The notes below the pieces were generated by a model that was not told the origin of the DNA, ran no database searches, and saw only the letters and a program-made list of their open reading frames with translations. A program made the position numbers and the translations under genes. This document shows, piece after piece, positions 14,338 to 22,226 of a DNA stretch of 23,134 bases. Source of the DNA: CAZNPL01 sp964574815 (GTDB lineage: Bacteria; Planctomycetota; Phycisphaerae; UBA1845); the NCBI GenBank assembly GCA_964574815.1, contig CAZNPL010000058.1, positions 1-23,134 of the forward strand. Direction: 5' to 3'. Position 1 is the first letter of the stretch; each line of letters opens with the position of its first letter.

Positions 14338-15024
14338 ATGACCACCATAAAACAAAAAGACGCAACTACCACGCTCAGCGACCGGGCGGCGAAGATGACC
14401 TCGGTCGTTTCGTATCCGAAACGATGCTCGCTCTGGGGCAACGCCAGCTATCGCGGGAACTGCGACGGCCGGCTGTTCTTGGGCCTGCTGCTCCGATACG
14501 GGCCCAAACGGGTGGCCGACCCAATGATGGGCTCAGGGACGACGCGCGACGTCACCGACTGGTTGAATCGTACCGAAGGGACAAGCATCGAATACTGGGG
14601 CTCAGACCTGAAGGACGGCTTCAACCTGCACGCTCAGGACCTGCCTGGTGAGTTCGACTTCGTTTGGCTACACCCACCTTACTGGAACATCATCGAATAC
14701 AGCGACGACCCGGCCGACCTGAGCACGTGCGGAAGTTACGAGCACTTTCTCGAACGGCTTCGAGTGTGCCTCCGCCGATGTTATGCAGCCGTCGTGCCGG
14801 GCGGCCGCTTGGCCATCCTCGTCGGCGATGTCCGCCGGAAGGGCATCTATACGCCGATGGTCCGCGACGTGCTCAACATGGAGGGCGAACTCGGCCAATT
14901 GCGCTCCGTCGTCATCAAGCTGCAGCACAATTGCCGTTCGGACCGCGTGACCTACGACCACATGGAAGACGTGCCGGTTCAGCACGAGTATTGCGTCGTA
15001 TTCAAGAAGCCCGAGGCGGCGTAG
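14338..15024 (+). CDS. Phage/plasmid-type DNA methyltransferase
   Basis: A 228-residue protein with SD GAGGGGAAAG. DPMMGSGTTRDV (61-72) is the SAM-binding motif I (D-x-F-x-G-S-G-T-T type). FDFVWLHPPYWNIIEYSDDP (107-126) carries the catalytic HPPYW, a variant of DPPY/SPPY in amino-methyltransferases (N6-adenine or N4-cytosine). The order, SAM motif before catalytic motif and only about 40 residues between, without a target-recognition domain there, differs from the common beta-class layout. No restriction endonuclease is nearby, so it is an orphan enzyme that probably protects the element or acts against host restriction. It shares the hairpin-headed operon with four small genes. Specificity is unknown. 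Confidence 0.8.
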   Translation: MTTIKQKDATTTLSDRAAKMTSVVSYPKRCSLWGNASYRGNCDGRLFLGLLLRYGPKRVADPMMGSGTTRDVTDWLNRTEGTSIEYWGSDLKDGFNLHAQDLPGEFDFVWLHPPYWNIIEYSDDPADLSTCGSYEHFLERLRVCLRRCYAAVVPGGRLAILVGDVRRKGIYTPMVRDVLNMEGELGQLRSVVIKLQHNCRSDRVTYDHMEDVPVQHEYCVVFKKPEAA

Positions 15025-15033
15025 CCGCTGCCA

Positions 15034-15055
15034 GCCCGGTCGCTTACGGCCGGGC
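15034..15055 (+). terminator. Hairpin after the methyltransferase gene
   Basis: GCCCGG-N10-CCGGGC, 9 nt after the stop, same sequence style as the pre-gene hairpins. No T-run follows, so termination is uncertain. Confidence 0.4.
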
Positions 15056-15185
15056 CACACCCGAACGTGCCCCCGTCGCTAACAGCCGGAAGAAACCGGC
15101 TCGAGACGCTGGACGACGGGCCGTCGAGTCAAGTAACACCTGCACGGCCACGTCGACAGCGCCAAAGAGGAGACCAAGCCGCCGC

Positions 15186-15226
15186 GCATCGCCCATCCGA
15201 TGCGTACGTTGGCGTCCGATGGGCCA
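15186..15226. promoter_or_regulatory. Nested dyads upstream of the sigma-54 promoter
   Basis: GCCCATC and GATGGGC (outer arms) flank a CGTACG centre, and CGCATCG-N6-CGATGCG overlaps the left arm. The block ends about 60 bp before the -24 box, where activator sites of sigma-54 promoters usually lie. The activator is unknown. Confidence 0.4.
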
Positions 15227-15283
15227 TCACATGCCGCTATGAGCGCATAAGTCCATTGCCAACAGCAGCTTACGAGTAAACAC

Positions 15284-15300
15284 TTGGCATACTTCTTGCA
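15284..15300 (+). promoter_or_regulatory. Sigma-54 (-24/-12) promoter
   Basis: TTGGCATACTTCTTGCA has the GG and GC pairs with the invariant 10-nt spacing and matches the consensus TGGCAYR-N4-TTGCW. Transcription would start near 15311, 35 nt before ATG 15346. Confidence 0.7.
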
Positions 15301-15345
15301 TAAACCAAGACGGCGCAAAACTGTACCCCGGACCGCACTTCCGCT

Positions 15346-18300
15346 ATGCTCGCGGACGTGATAACCGAAGGGACCAACGTCGAGCTTCAACCGAGGGATC
15401 GAGCCATTCTCATCACCCTCATCCGCACGTGCATCGACCAAGGGGGATACTTCTTCGGGCCGGGTGGAGATTGCAGCGGTGTGGCGACCTGCGAGGTCAT
15501 TTGTTGTTTTCTCGATGCATCATGCCTCGACGCACAGAGTATCGACAGTTGCGGTGCCCAGGGTGGTCGCTGGTTCGGCCCCGGCTTTTTCGAATGCGCG
15601 ACTTTCGATTGCTCAATGGCGTCCGGTGCTTGTTGTCTGCCGGATGGAACGTGCACTGCGCCGATCTTCGATTACGACTGCTATGACCAGGGTGGCGAGT
15701 TCCTCGGTGACGGTACGGACTGCACGGGGCAAGTATGCACCGGTGCATGTTGCTTGCGTGACAGCTCCTGCCTGGACGACATGAGCCAAGACGACTGCTG
15801 GGACCAGGGGGGGTGGTACATGGGTCGGGAGACCACATGCACCACCGAGCAGTGCGCCGGCGGCTGCTGCCTCGAGGACGGTTCGTGCACCGAACCACTA
15901 TCGGTCGACGACTGCGAGGGGCAAAACGGGGAGTGGCTGTGGCCTGGGGGCACGTGTGCGGAGGTGGATTGCAGCCGGGGATGTTGCTTGCCGGACGGCT
16001 CGTGCGCCGACGTAGTCTTCGTGCAGGCCTGCTGGGAACTGGGCGGGAACGACCTCGGTTGGGGGTCGGATTGTAGCGGGGCAGATTGCACCGGCGCCTG
16101 TTGTCTTCTGGACAACTCATGTGTCGAGGGGCAATCGCTAGACGAATGCAGAGGGCAGGACGGGCGGTGGTTCTGGCCAGGTTCGACATGTGGGGAGTTC
16201 GATTGCCCGGCGGAATCACGCGGTGCCTGTTGTCTGATCGACGGATCATGTATTGCCCCGGTCTTCGAGGTCAACTGCTTGGACCAGGATGGTGAATACC
16301 AGGGCAACGGAACGGACTGCACCACCTCCTGCAACGGCGCCTGCTGTGCGGGCGATCATTCCTGTGGGAATACGACGCGAGCGGTCTGTGTCGGGGCTGG
16401 AGAGACCTACCTGGGCGAGGGTTCTGATTGCACCGGTTCACCCTGCGCGGGCATAGGCTGCGACGTGGGCGTCATCGGTCAAGTCCCCGATCCTGAGAAT
16501 GCTCCGACAGACGAGTACTTGGATATTCTGTCCGCGCAGATTGCGCAAACAGGCACGAGCGTGACCTTCTCGATTCAGACAAGAGGTAACATCCCCACGA
16601 CTCCACCGGGGCTCGTAGACGAAATCGTCTACTTGTGGCTCATCGATGCCGACATCGACCCATCGACAGGCCAGTGGCACGGCGGCGTCGGCAGTGAGTT
16701 CAACGTCCGCGTGGCGATTGCTGCGGGGTCCATCTGGGGGGGCGTCGATGTAACCGGTGTGCTGCCGGGCGGCGGAGAGGGCACGGTCGTTCTGCAGGAC
16801 AACCAAGTCAGCATCACGGTTGAGCTTTTGCAGATCGGCTGGCCTACGCAATTCACCTGGCGAAGCGATGCCTTCGCCGCTGTGGATGGCGGATGCTGCA
16901 CAGGCGATGGTGAGACTGTGATCGTCTCCTCCGTCGTGTGTGGACCTGCGCCTGTTGGCGCGTGCTGCCTGCCGACCATCTCCTGCGATGACAACCTGAC
17001 GCTCAGTGAGTGCGACATTCAGGCCGGAATCTGGGCAGGACCGGACTCTACATGCGACGGGTCATTCTGCGTGCCCGTGGAATGGCCGACCGCCGGTGGG
17101 GGGAACGGGCACGTCTATATGCGGGTACTCCAGTATGCGGGGACCACTTGGTCCGAGTCCAGAACGGCAGCAACGAGTTGGTCGTACGCGGGCGCACCGG
17201 GTCATCTTGCCACAAGCACGTCCCAGGAAGAAAACGACTTCTTGTCGACTACTTTCCCCGGCGTCGAAACTTGGCTCGGCGGGTATCAACCGGATCCCGG
17301 ACAACCGGCGGATCAAGGATGGGTGTGGGCAACCGGCGAAGCATGGAGCTACACGAACTGGGCGCCGGGTGAACCCAATGATTTCGGTGGCGATGAGGCT
17401 TACCTAATACTCTGGTCTGACGCCACATGGAACGACGGCGCCGACTGGTACCTGGGCAATTACATCGTCGAGTTTTCCGGGTGCACTCAGGACTGCAATG
17501 CAAACGGAACAGCGGATATCGTGGACATCGGTTTCGCCCAGACGAGTGTCGACTGCAACGGAAACACCATTCCCGATGAATGTGAAATCGGCACGTTTCC
17601 GGTGTCAGACCTCCCGGCGGCATTCTGCGAGATTCAGTACGCGAACAACCTCATTTACGAGGCCTATGCGGACAATCGCACCGGGGGTAATCCTGGACCT
17701 GGCGCCGAGAACTCGTGGGCCTTGACCTACAGCGGCGTAAAGACCCTTGGAGCGGGCTCGGCAGAGTTCATTGGACCGGTATACACAGACCCGGACGCGT
17801 TCTTTCCCACGGTGCAGCGCGAAACAGCACGCGGGTTTCTTGTGCTGCACCCTGGCGAACAGCTCCTCGGGGGTCCCGCGAGCATGGCTGCCGTCGTCAT
17901 CTATGTCGCGCCCGCTGCCGGCACCTATCGCTTCGTTGGTGACTTCGCCCGAGCCAATGACTTCCAACTGGCAGGGGACGGTGTGGATGTACTTGCGTTC
18001 AGTTCCTACTCACCGGACACTCCGCTGTTTGCAGCGAACATTTCGTCCGACCACGTTGTCGACCCGGACGATCCCTTCTCGGGAACCGGCGTCGAGCACT
18101 TTGACTTCACCGTGACACTTGACGCCTCGGAAGAACTCCGCTTCGCCGTCTTACCGGGCGCGCCCGGCGATCTGGATATCGGTTTCGATGCAACGGCGTT
18201 TCGCATGACGGCCACGCGGTCGGATTGCAACGCAAACGGCTCCCCAGATGACTGCGACGTCGATGGTGGAGGCAGTCCAGATGACAACGGCGACGGCATT

Positions 18301-18429
18301 CCGGATGAGTGCGAGACGGCCATCCCCACCGTTTCCGAATGGGGCTTGGTGACCATGACGCTGTTCATGTTGACCGCGGGAACTCTCGTGCTGGGAAGAC
18401 GACGCCTCGGTCGAACAACAATTGAATAG
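15346..18429 (+). CDS. Large surface protein: Cys-rich repeats, C-type lectin domain, IPTL-CTERM tail
   Basis: A 1027-residue frame. From about residue 28 to 370 there are a partial and eight full about-40-residue repeats (GACCLPDGTC...DCxxxGGxFxGxGTDC). A ninth lies near 540. Residues about 578-713 are a C-type lectin-like domain (WLGGYQ, then WVWATGEAWSYTNWAPGEPN and WNDG). An Asp/Asn-rich Ca-binding repeat follows at 714-745 (DCNANGTADIVDIG, DCNGNTIPDECE), then a beta-rich domain and a second such repeat. IPTVSEWG (993-1000), a hydrophobic helix and RRR form the exosortase-type sorting tail. The product should be exported, processed and displayed, perhaps binding carbohydrate. Oddly there is no signal peptide and no SD at ATG 15346, so the gene may be 5'-truncated or start elsewhere. 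Confidence 0.85.
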   Translation: MLADVITEGTNVELQPRDRAILITLIRTCIDQGGYFFGPGGDCSGVATCEVICCFLDASCLDAQSIDSCGAQGGRWFGPGFFECATFDCSMASGACCLPDGTCTAPIFDYDCYDQGGEFLGDGTDCTGQVCTGACCLRDSSCLDDMSQDDCWDQGGWYMGRETTCTTEQCAGGCCLEDGSCTEPLSVDDCEGQNGEWLWPGGTCAEVDCSRGCCLPDGSCADVVFVQACWELGGNDLGWGSDCSGADCTGACCLLDNSCVEGQSLDECRGQDGRWFWPGSTCGEFDCPAESRGACCLIDGSCIAPVFEVNCLDQDGEYQGNGTDCTTSCNGACCAGDHSCGNTTRAVCVGAGETYLGEGSDCTGSPCAGIGCDVGVIGQVPDPENAPTDEYLDILSAQIAQTGTSVTFSIQTRGNIPTTPPGLVDEIVYLWLIDADIDPSTGQWHGGVGSEFNVRVAIAAGSIWGGVDVTGVLPGGGEGTVVLQDNQVSITVELLQIGWPTQFTWRSDAFAAVDGGCCTGDGETVIVSSVVCGPAPVGACCLPTISCDDNLTLSECDIQAGIWAGPDSTCDGSFCVPVEWPTAGGGNGHVYMRVLQYAGTTWSESRTAATSWSYAGAPGHLATSTSQEENDFLSTTFPGVETWLGGYQPDPGQPADQGWVWATGEAWSYTNWAPGEPNDFGGDEAYLILWSDATWNDGADWYLGNYIVEFSGCTQDCNANGTADIVDIGFAQTSVDCNGNTIPDECEIGTFPVSDLPAAFCEIQYANNLIYEAYADNRTGGNPGPGAENSWALTYSGVKTLGAGSAEFIGPVYTDPDAFFPTVQRETARGFLVLHPGEQLLGGPASMAAVVIYVAPAAGTYRFVGDFARANDFQLAGDGVDVLAFSSYSPDTPLFAANISSDHVVDPDDPFSGTGVEHFDFTVTLDASEELRFAVLPGAPGDLDIGFDATAFRMTATRSDCNANGSPDDCDVDGGGSPDDNGDGIPDECETAIPTVSEWGLVTMTLFMLTAGTLVLGRRRLGRTTIE

Positions 18430-18525
18430 AGGACGTATGCGCCGCCGGGAGCACCTGCCTCCCCTATGACCGGAAGCGAGACCAAGGGGATACCACGCCG
18501 GGAAGACTCCGGCAAAGGAGGGACG

Positions 18526-20898
18526 ATGTTTGCCTATCGTATGTACGTGGCGGCCACATTGGCGATCGTCGCGATCTCAACTCCGTCACAGGCTGCGGAC
18601 GTCGGTGTCAATCTGGATTTGCCCATGCCTTTCGTGAACGCGCATGTGGAGCGATGCATTTGCTTTCGCCTCTACACTGAGAATTGGTCCTGTCCAACCG
18701 AAGTCTGTCAGATCATGCAGTTCGGGCCACCGGAGTGGTGGGCGGGGCATACAGCGGCGGTGATATCCTTTCCGCCCGAACCCGGGCAATGGTACACACA
18801 AATCGAGGCCTTTGATCCCCTTCACACGCTTCGTCAGGAGGGGTACTTGGAGCCGTGGTTTCCCGGATACGGCGCTGACTTCACCGGCAGCCCACTCTTT
18901 GGGGGGAATCAGTTGGTCTCCGGGGATCTAAACGCGGATGGCGTTATCGATGAATTGGACCTGGACATCTACTACGCCAACGAAGGTGTCGACTACGGCA
19001 CCGGCAACACCGCTTGTGGGCAAGAAGGACCCCACGCCGACCTCAACGGCGACGGCCTCGTCAACGCCACCGACGAGGCGATCATCCTCATGAACTTGGG
19101 CGTAAGGAGCCGGACGGCAGTCGCCGAGCATGTAATCAGCAGCGCGGACGCAGGGTATGCCCTCCCGGTATCTGGAACTCTGGCGGAACAGTTGGCAACC
19201 CTTAACGCAAGCCCTCCGCCATTCGACGTCGGCACCTGGTCGCCTATTGACGATATGGCGCCGGGGTTGCGACGGGCGCATCCCGGCCCGGATGCCGTCG
19301 CCTTCCGTTGCGACTGCACGGGTGTGCCGCCGGAATACAACTGTGAGACAGAACTCCTGTCACTCGATCCCACAGCAGAGGCGTATGTCGGACCGGACTA
19401 CCACTTGGCGTGCACGGACGAGGTGACATTCGACAACTGCGGCTCGGCTTTCTATCGCTTCACCTTCGACATGCCAAGCGGAATGCCAAACCCCTGCCTG
19501 ACCGGCCGGGCAAACGTGGATGACCAAGCGATCGTTTTTCTGAACAACAATCAGATCAGTGGGACCATGCACACTAAGGGGTTCAAGGACTGCGATCCGC
19601 TTCCGTGTCAGCCGTGTGATTATGACCCCGCCGGCAATCCGGGCTGCGTTCTTTGCGACGTTGGCTCCGGTGACCCAGATTGCTCGCCGTGCGAGCCCGA
19701 CCCCGCCAACGGTCCGGACGACCCGTGCTATCAGTTTCAGGACTCGGCACCCGGCAACGGTGACGTCTTCGATGATCAGGGAAGGCAGATTCTGACCTGG
19801 TCCACAAAGGACTTGTTCTCAACGTGTGACCCAGGTCATTTCGTTGCCGGTGAAAACGAACTGGTGTTCGCAGTGGCTGGCGACGCGAGCTTCCTCGATC
19901 CAACCGGCCTGGAGTTCGTCTCCTACCTGTACAGCGGTTGCTCGGAAGATGCGGACTGCGATGACGGAGTCTTCTGCAACGGATCGGAGGAGTGCTTCGG
20001 CGGTCGATGCCGTCCGGGCGGGCCGTTTCACTGCCAGGATGCGATCTACTGCACTGTGGACTCGTGCGATGAAGCTTCTCAGTCGTGCACGCACATCCCG
20101 TACGATGCGATCTGTCAAAATGGCGACCCCTGCTCCAGCTGGGCGTGTGACGCGGGTTCGGGGCCGGGTTCGGGTTGCGTGATGGCCTCGGATGCTGACG
20201 CCGACGGCGTTCGGGATTCCTGCGACAACTGCGTGGCAGTAGCCAACGTGATGCAGTCGGACGTGGACGGCGATGGGGCAGGTGACCTCTGCGATCCGTG
20301 CCCATCGGATCCCGCCGACAGTTGCGATACGGATGAGTCTACCGCCACGGAAGTGGATGCTGACTCGGGCGGGATCGTGCAGACGCCGGGCGGGGGCGCT
20401 CACCTCACAATCGGCTTTGGTGATCTGAACGACGACACCACGATCTCAATTACAGGATCGAACATCACGGATCCGAACGTAGATGTGTCCATCGACGGCG
20501 CGCCGGGCACGGGGGTGCTGGCCTCGGAACATGACTTCCGACCGGAGGGACTGACTTTCAACAACAGTGCGGGGCTCACGCTTTCTGCGGATGTATCGGC
20601 CTTGACAGGCGAACAGCGTAGCCAACTCGGCGTTTTCGTGCGGTCTGCCGGTGAGGAGGTCCTCAGTAACGTGCCTGGAAACTGCGGCGTGCAGGAGGGG
20701 CCACCGGGAACGTATTCCGCAACATGTACGGCTTTTGTTGACCACTTTTCCTTGTATGCAATCGTTGCCCCCCAGGGCGGAGGAGCCATTCCGACCGTTT
20801 CCGAATGGGGCATGATTGCGATGGCAATCCTCATCCTGACCGCGGGCACCCTCGTTTTCATGCGGCGCGAAGCAGCGCGGCCAGGCTTCCAGGGTTGA
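18526..20898 (+). CDS. Secreted protein with dockerin-like and thrombospondin-3-like repeats and IPTL-CTERM tail
   Basis: A 790-residue protein from ATG 18526, with SD GGAGG 5 nt upstream. A signal peptide is clear (hydrophobic 7-19, cleavage likely after SQA23). Residues about 134-195 form a dockerin-type pair of Ca-binding loops (DLNADGVIDELDLD, DLNGDGLVNATDEAI). Further on are CDDGVFCNGSEECFGG Cys-rich segments and thrombospondin-3-like DADADGVRDSCDNC / DVDGDGAGDLCDPC (about 555-605). After a beta-rich domain come IPTVSEWG (755-762), a hydrophobic helix and RREAAR: the same sorting tail as the preceding protein, 96 bp upstream. The two are probably co-expressed. The earlier in-frame ATG (18466) lacks an SD and signal peptide. 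Partner cohesins are not present here. Confidence 0.88.
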   Translation: MFAYRMYVAATLAIVAISTPSQAADVGVNLDLPMPFVNAHVERCICFRLYTENWSCPTEVCQIMQFGPPEWWAGHTAAVISFPPEPGQWYTQIEAFDPLHTLRQEGYLEPWFPGYGADFTGSPLFGGNQLVSGDLNADGVIDELDLDIYYANEGVDYGTGNTACGQEGPHADLNGDGLVNATDEAIILMNLGVRSRTAVAEHVISSADAGYALPVSGTLAEQLATLNASPPPFDVGTWSPIDDMAPGLRRAHPGPDAVAFRCDCTGVPPEYNCETELLSLDPTAEAYVGPDYHLACTDEVTFDNCGSAFYRFTFDMPSGMPNPCLTGRANVDDQAIVFLNNNQISGTMHTKGFKDCDPLPCQPCDYDPAGNPGCVLCDVGSGDPDCSPCEPDPANGPDDPCYQFQDSAPGNGDVFDDQGRQILTWSTKDLFSTCDPGHFVAGENELVFAVAGDASFLDPTGLEFVSYLYSGCSEDADCDDGVFCNGSEECFGGRCRPGGPFHCQDAIYCTVDSCDEASQSCTHIPYDAICQNGDPCSSWACDAGSGPGSGCVMASDADADGVRDSCDNCVAVANVMQSDVDGDGAGDLCDPCPSDPADSCDTDESTATEVDADSGGIVQTPGGGAHLTIGFGDLNDDTTISITGSNITDPNVDVSIDGAPGTGVLASEHDFRPEGLTFNNSAGLTLSADVSALTGEQRSQLGVFVRSAGEEVLSNVPGNCGVQEGPPGTYSATCTAFVDHFSLYAIVAPQGGGAIPTVSEWGMIAMAILILTAGTLVFMRREAARPGFQG

Positions 20899-20910
20899 CC
20901 ACATTGCCCG

Positions 20911-21558
20911 TCACAGGGGTCCGGCGCATGAGACGGAATCCTGCGGTCCGTCCGCGAAAGGCCTGTAGATTCTACGCCTCAGCCGCAGACATTCCGTTGG
21001 CACCGGCTCCAAACCTGCCTGTTTCCGACCTCGGTTCACGGCTCGGAGGAGGTTGAGGAGCTGCCGGCGAACCGGGGCGTACGGCTCGAAATCCACAATG
21101 CCAAACTCCTCGACCATGTGCTCGACCGACCGGCGGGGGGCGAGGTCGACCAGGTAAGCCTTGAGCCGCTTGTAAGTCTCTTGGTCAATGCGAACCGAGG
21201 CGTGGCCGTTGCGATGGCTCACGCTGTAGCCGCCGAGCTTGAACGGCACGCGCCGGATGTCGCGAACCACGTTGGCCTCATCCTCGAAGAACCGATGCTG
21301 GCCATGCGTGGCGATTAGAATGAACGTTCGTCCGTGTCGCAGGTATTGCAGGTTTCCGAGGCCGGCCCGCTTACGCCGGGCACGTTCCCATTTCGAGATG
21401 TCGATGCCGTATTGCTCGATGAGCTTCCGATCCACGGCCTCCGGATCCTTGTTCACCGGGATCCAGCCATGTACGTAAAACCAGTATCCGTTCGCCACGT
21501 AGGCGACAGCCAGCTGTTGTATGAACGCCGGCAGCAAGACAGCTCGACAACGATACAT
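20911..21558 (-). CDS. Conserved planctomycete-type hypothetical protein
   Basis: A 215-residue protein from ATG 21558 (SD GGGGAG just upstream), starting MYRCRAVLLPAFIQQLAVAY. Conserved-looking blocks: YWFYVHGWIPVNKDPEAVDR, ARRKRAGLGNLQYLRHGRTF, LIATHGQHRFFEDE, GYSVSHRNGHASVRIDQETY and EPYAPVRRQLLNLLRAVNRG. I recall this pattern as a frequent family of unknown function in Planctomycetes, often near mobile DNA. A nucleic-acid-processing role is only a guess from the many His/Arg/Tyr residues. The frame extends upstream to 21792, but the added part is of poor quality. It ends 12 bp from the stop of the convergent surface-protein gene. Confidence 0.75.
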   Translation of the reverse strand: MYRCRAVLLPAFIQQLAVAYVANGYWFYVHGWIPVNKDPEAVDRKLIEQYGIDISKWERARRKRAGLGNLQYLRHGRTFILIATHGQHRFFEDEANVVRDIRRVPFKLGGYSVSHRNGHASVRIDQETYKRLKAYLVDLAPRRSVEHMVEEFGIVDFEPYAPVRRQLLNLLRAVNRGRKQAGLEPVPTECLRLRRRIYRPFADGPQDSVSCAGPL

Positions 21559-21715
21559 CCTCTCCCCAGAACTCCTGAGTAAAATGGTGAGGATTGTTTG
21601 CGGCACAATCCTCAAAGCCGTTTTGACACGTGCAACCTCCCAGAAAGCAGGTGGCCTGGCCGTGCACGTGCGGCGACGCTGCTCTCGACAAGGCGCAATG
21701 GCCCTCTCGACAGCA

Positions 21716-21759
21716 GCAACACCTGCCATCGTTATGGCACCCAAACCCGCAGGTGTTGC
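21716..21759. repeat. 11-bp perfect inverted repeat with nested hairpin
   Basis: GCAACACCTGC (21716-21726) and GCAGGTGTTGC (21749-21759) enclose GCCAT-CGTT-ATGGC (21725-21738). It lies about 160 bp upstream of the 21558 start and could be an operator or part of a leader RNA. Confidence 0.6.
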
Positions 21760-21767
21760 CTCAACAA

Positions 21768-22196
21768 TCACCGCCGGACAAGCAGCACACACTCCGCCGG
21801 CCCCACACGCATCCCCCTGAACCTCTCAAAGAACCTTACCGACCCCGCCTTTGGTCGCGCTAACCTTCCGCACGCATTACAGAAACCTCCTTTCTGAGCC
21901 CCCAGGGCGTGGTCATACTCGTTTCTTGAGTTGACCACGCCCAATTCATAGCGGTAGCTCAACAGAAACATCCCAAAGAACCGCCGTGCGCTCACGCGCA
22001 CGACCACATTCGTCGTCGCTCCGTTGCCACACGACACCCACTCGCCAGAGCGGATCTCGCACGACCACGTCGCAATCTCTCCCAAGAACCGGCAGGGGAT
22101 TATTTCCAACAGAGCTTGCTCTGCCCCGGCCGGCACGCCATCGAGACGGGTATTACCCGTCGCCGCTTTCGTCGTCGCGTCTATATCCGGAACCAC
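21768..22196 (-). CDS. Unrecognised hypothetical protein
   Basis: A 142-residue frame from GTG 22196 starting MVPDIDATTKAATGNTRLDG. Residues 1-95 have GC-rich third positions and a plausible composition (LLEIIPCRFLGEIATWSCEI, WVSCGNGATTNVVVRVSARR, then FFGMFLLSYRYELGVVNS), faintly reminiscent of PilZ-like beta-barrels but without RxxxR or (D/N)xSxxG. Residues after about 97 pass through a strong hairpin (21905-21942), so the true end may be earlier. No SD. It may be a 5'-truncated gene. Confidence 0.35.
   Translation of the reverse strand: MVPDIDATTKAATGNTRLDGVPAGAEQALLEIIPCRFLGEIATWSCEIRSGEWVSCGNGATTNVVVRVSARRFFGMFLLSYRYELGVVNSRNEYDHALGAQKGGFCNACGRLARPKAGSVRFFERFRGMRVGPAECVLLVRR
21905..21942. 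repeat. 15-bp hairpin
   Basis: An 11-bp arm GGGCGTGGTCA...TGACCACGCCC is extended, past a one-base bulge, by ACTC/GAGT around a 7-nt loop. No T-run on either side. A candidate RNA element or weak terminator. Confidence 0.6.
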
Positions 22197-22226
22197 CCGG
22201 ACATATGTGACATGAGTGAGTCACAC

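Noticed and set aside
12849..15055. Integron cassette array
   Set aside because: The hairpins lack attC-type GTTRRRY/RYYYAAC core sites and differ in sequence. No integron integrase is present.
18466..18525. Upstream ATG for the dockerin-like surface protein
   Set aside because: No SD, and it would bury the signal peptide that starts at 18526 behind a strong GGAGG.
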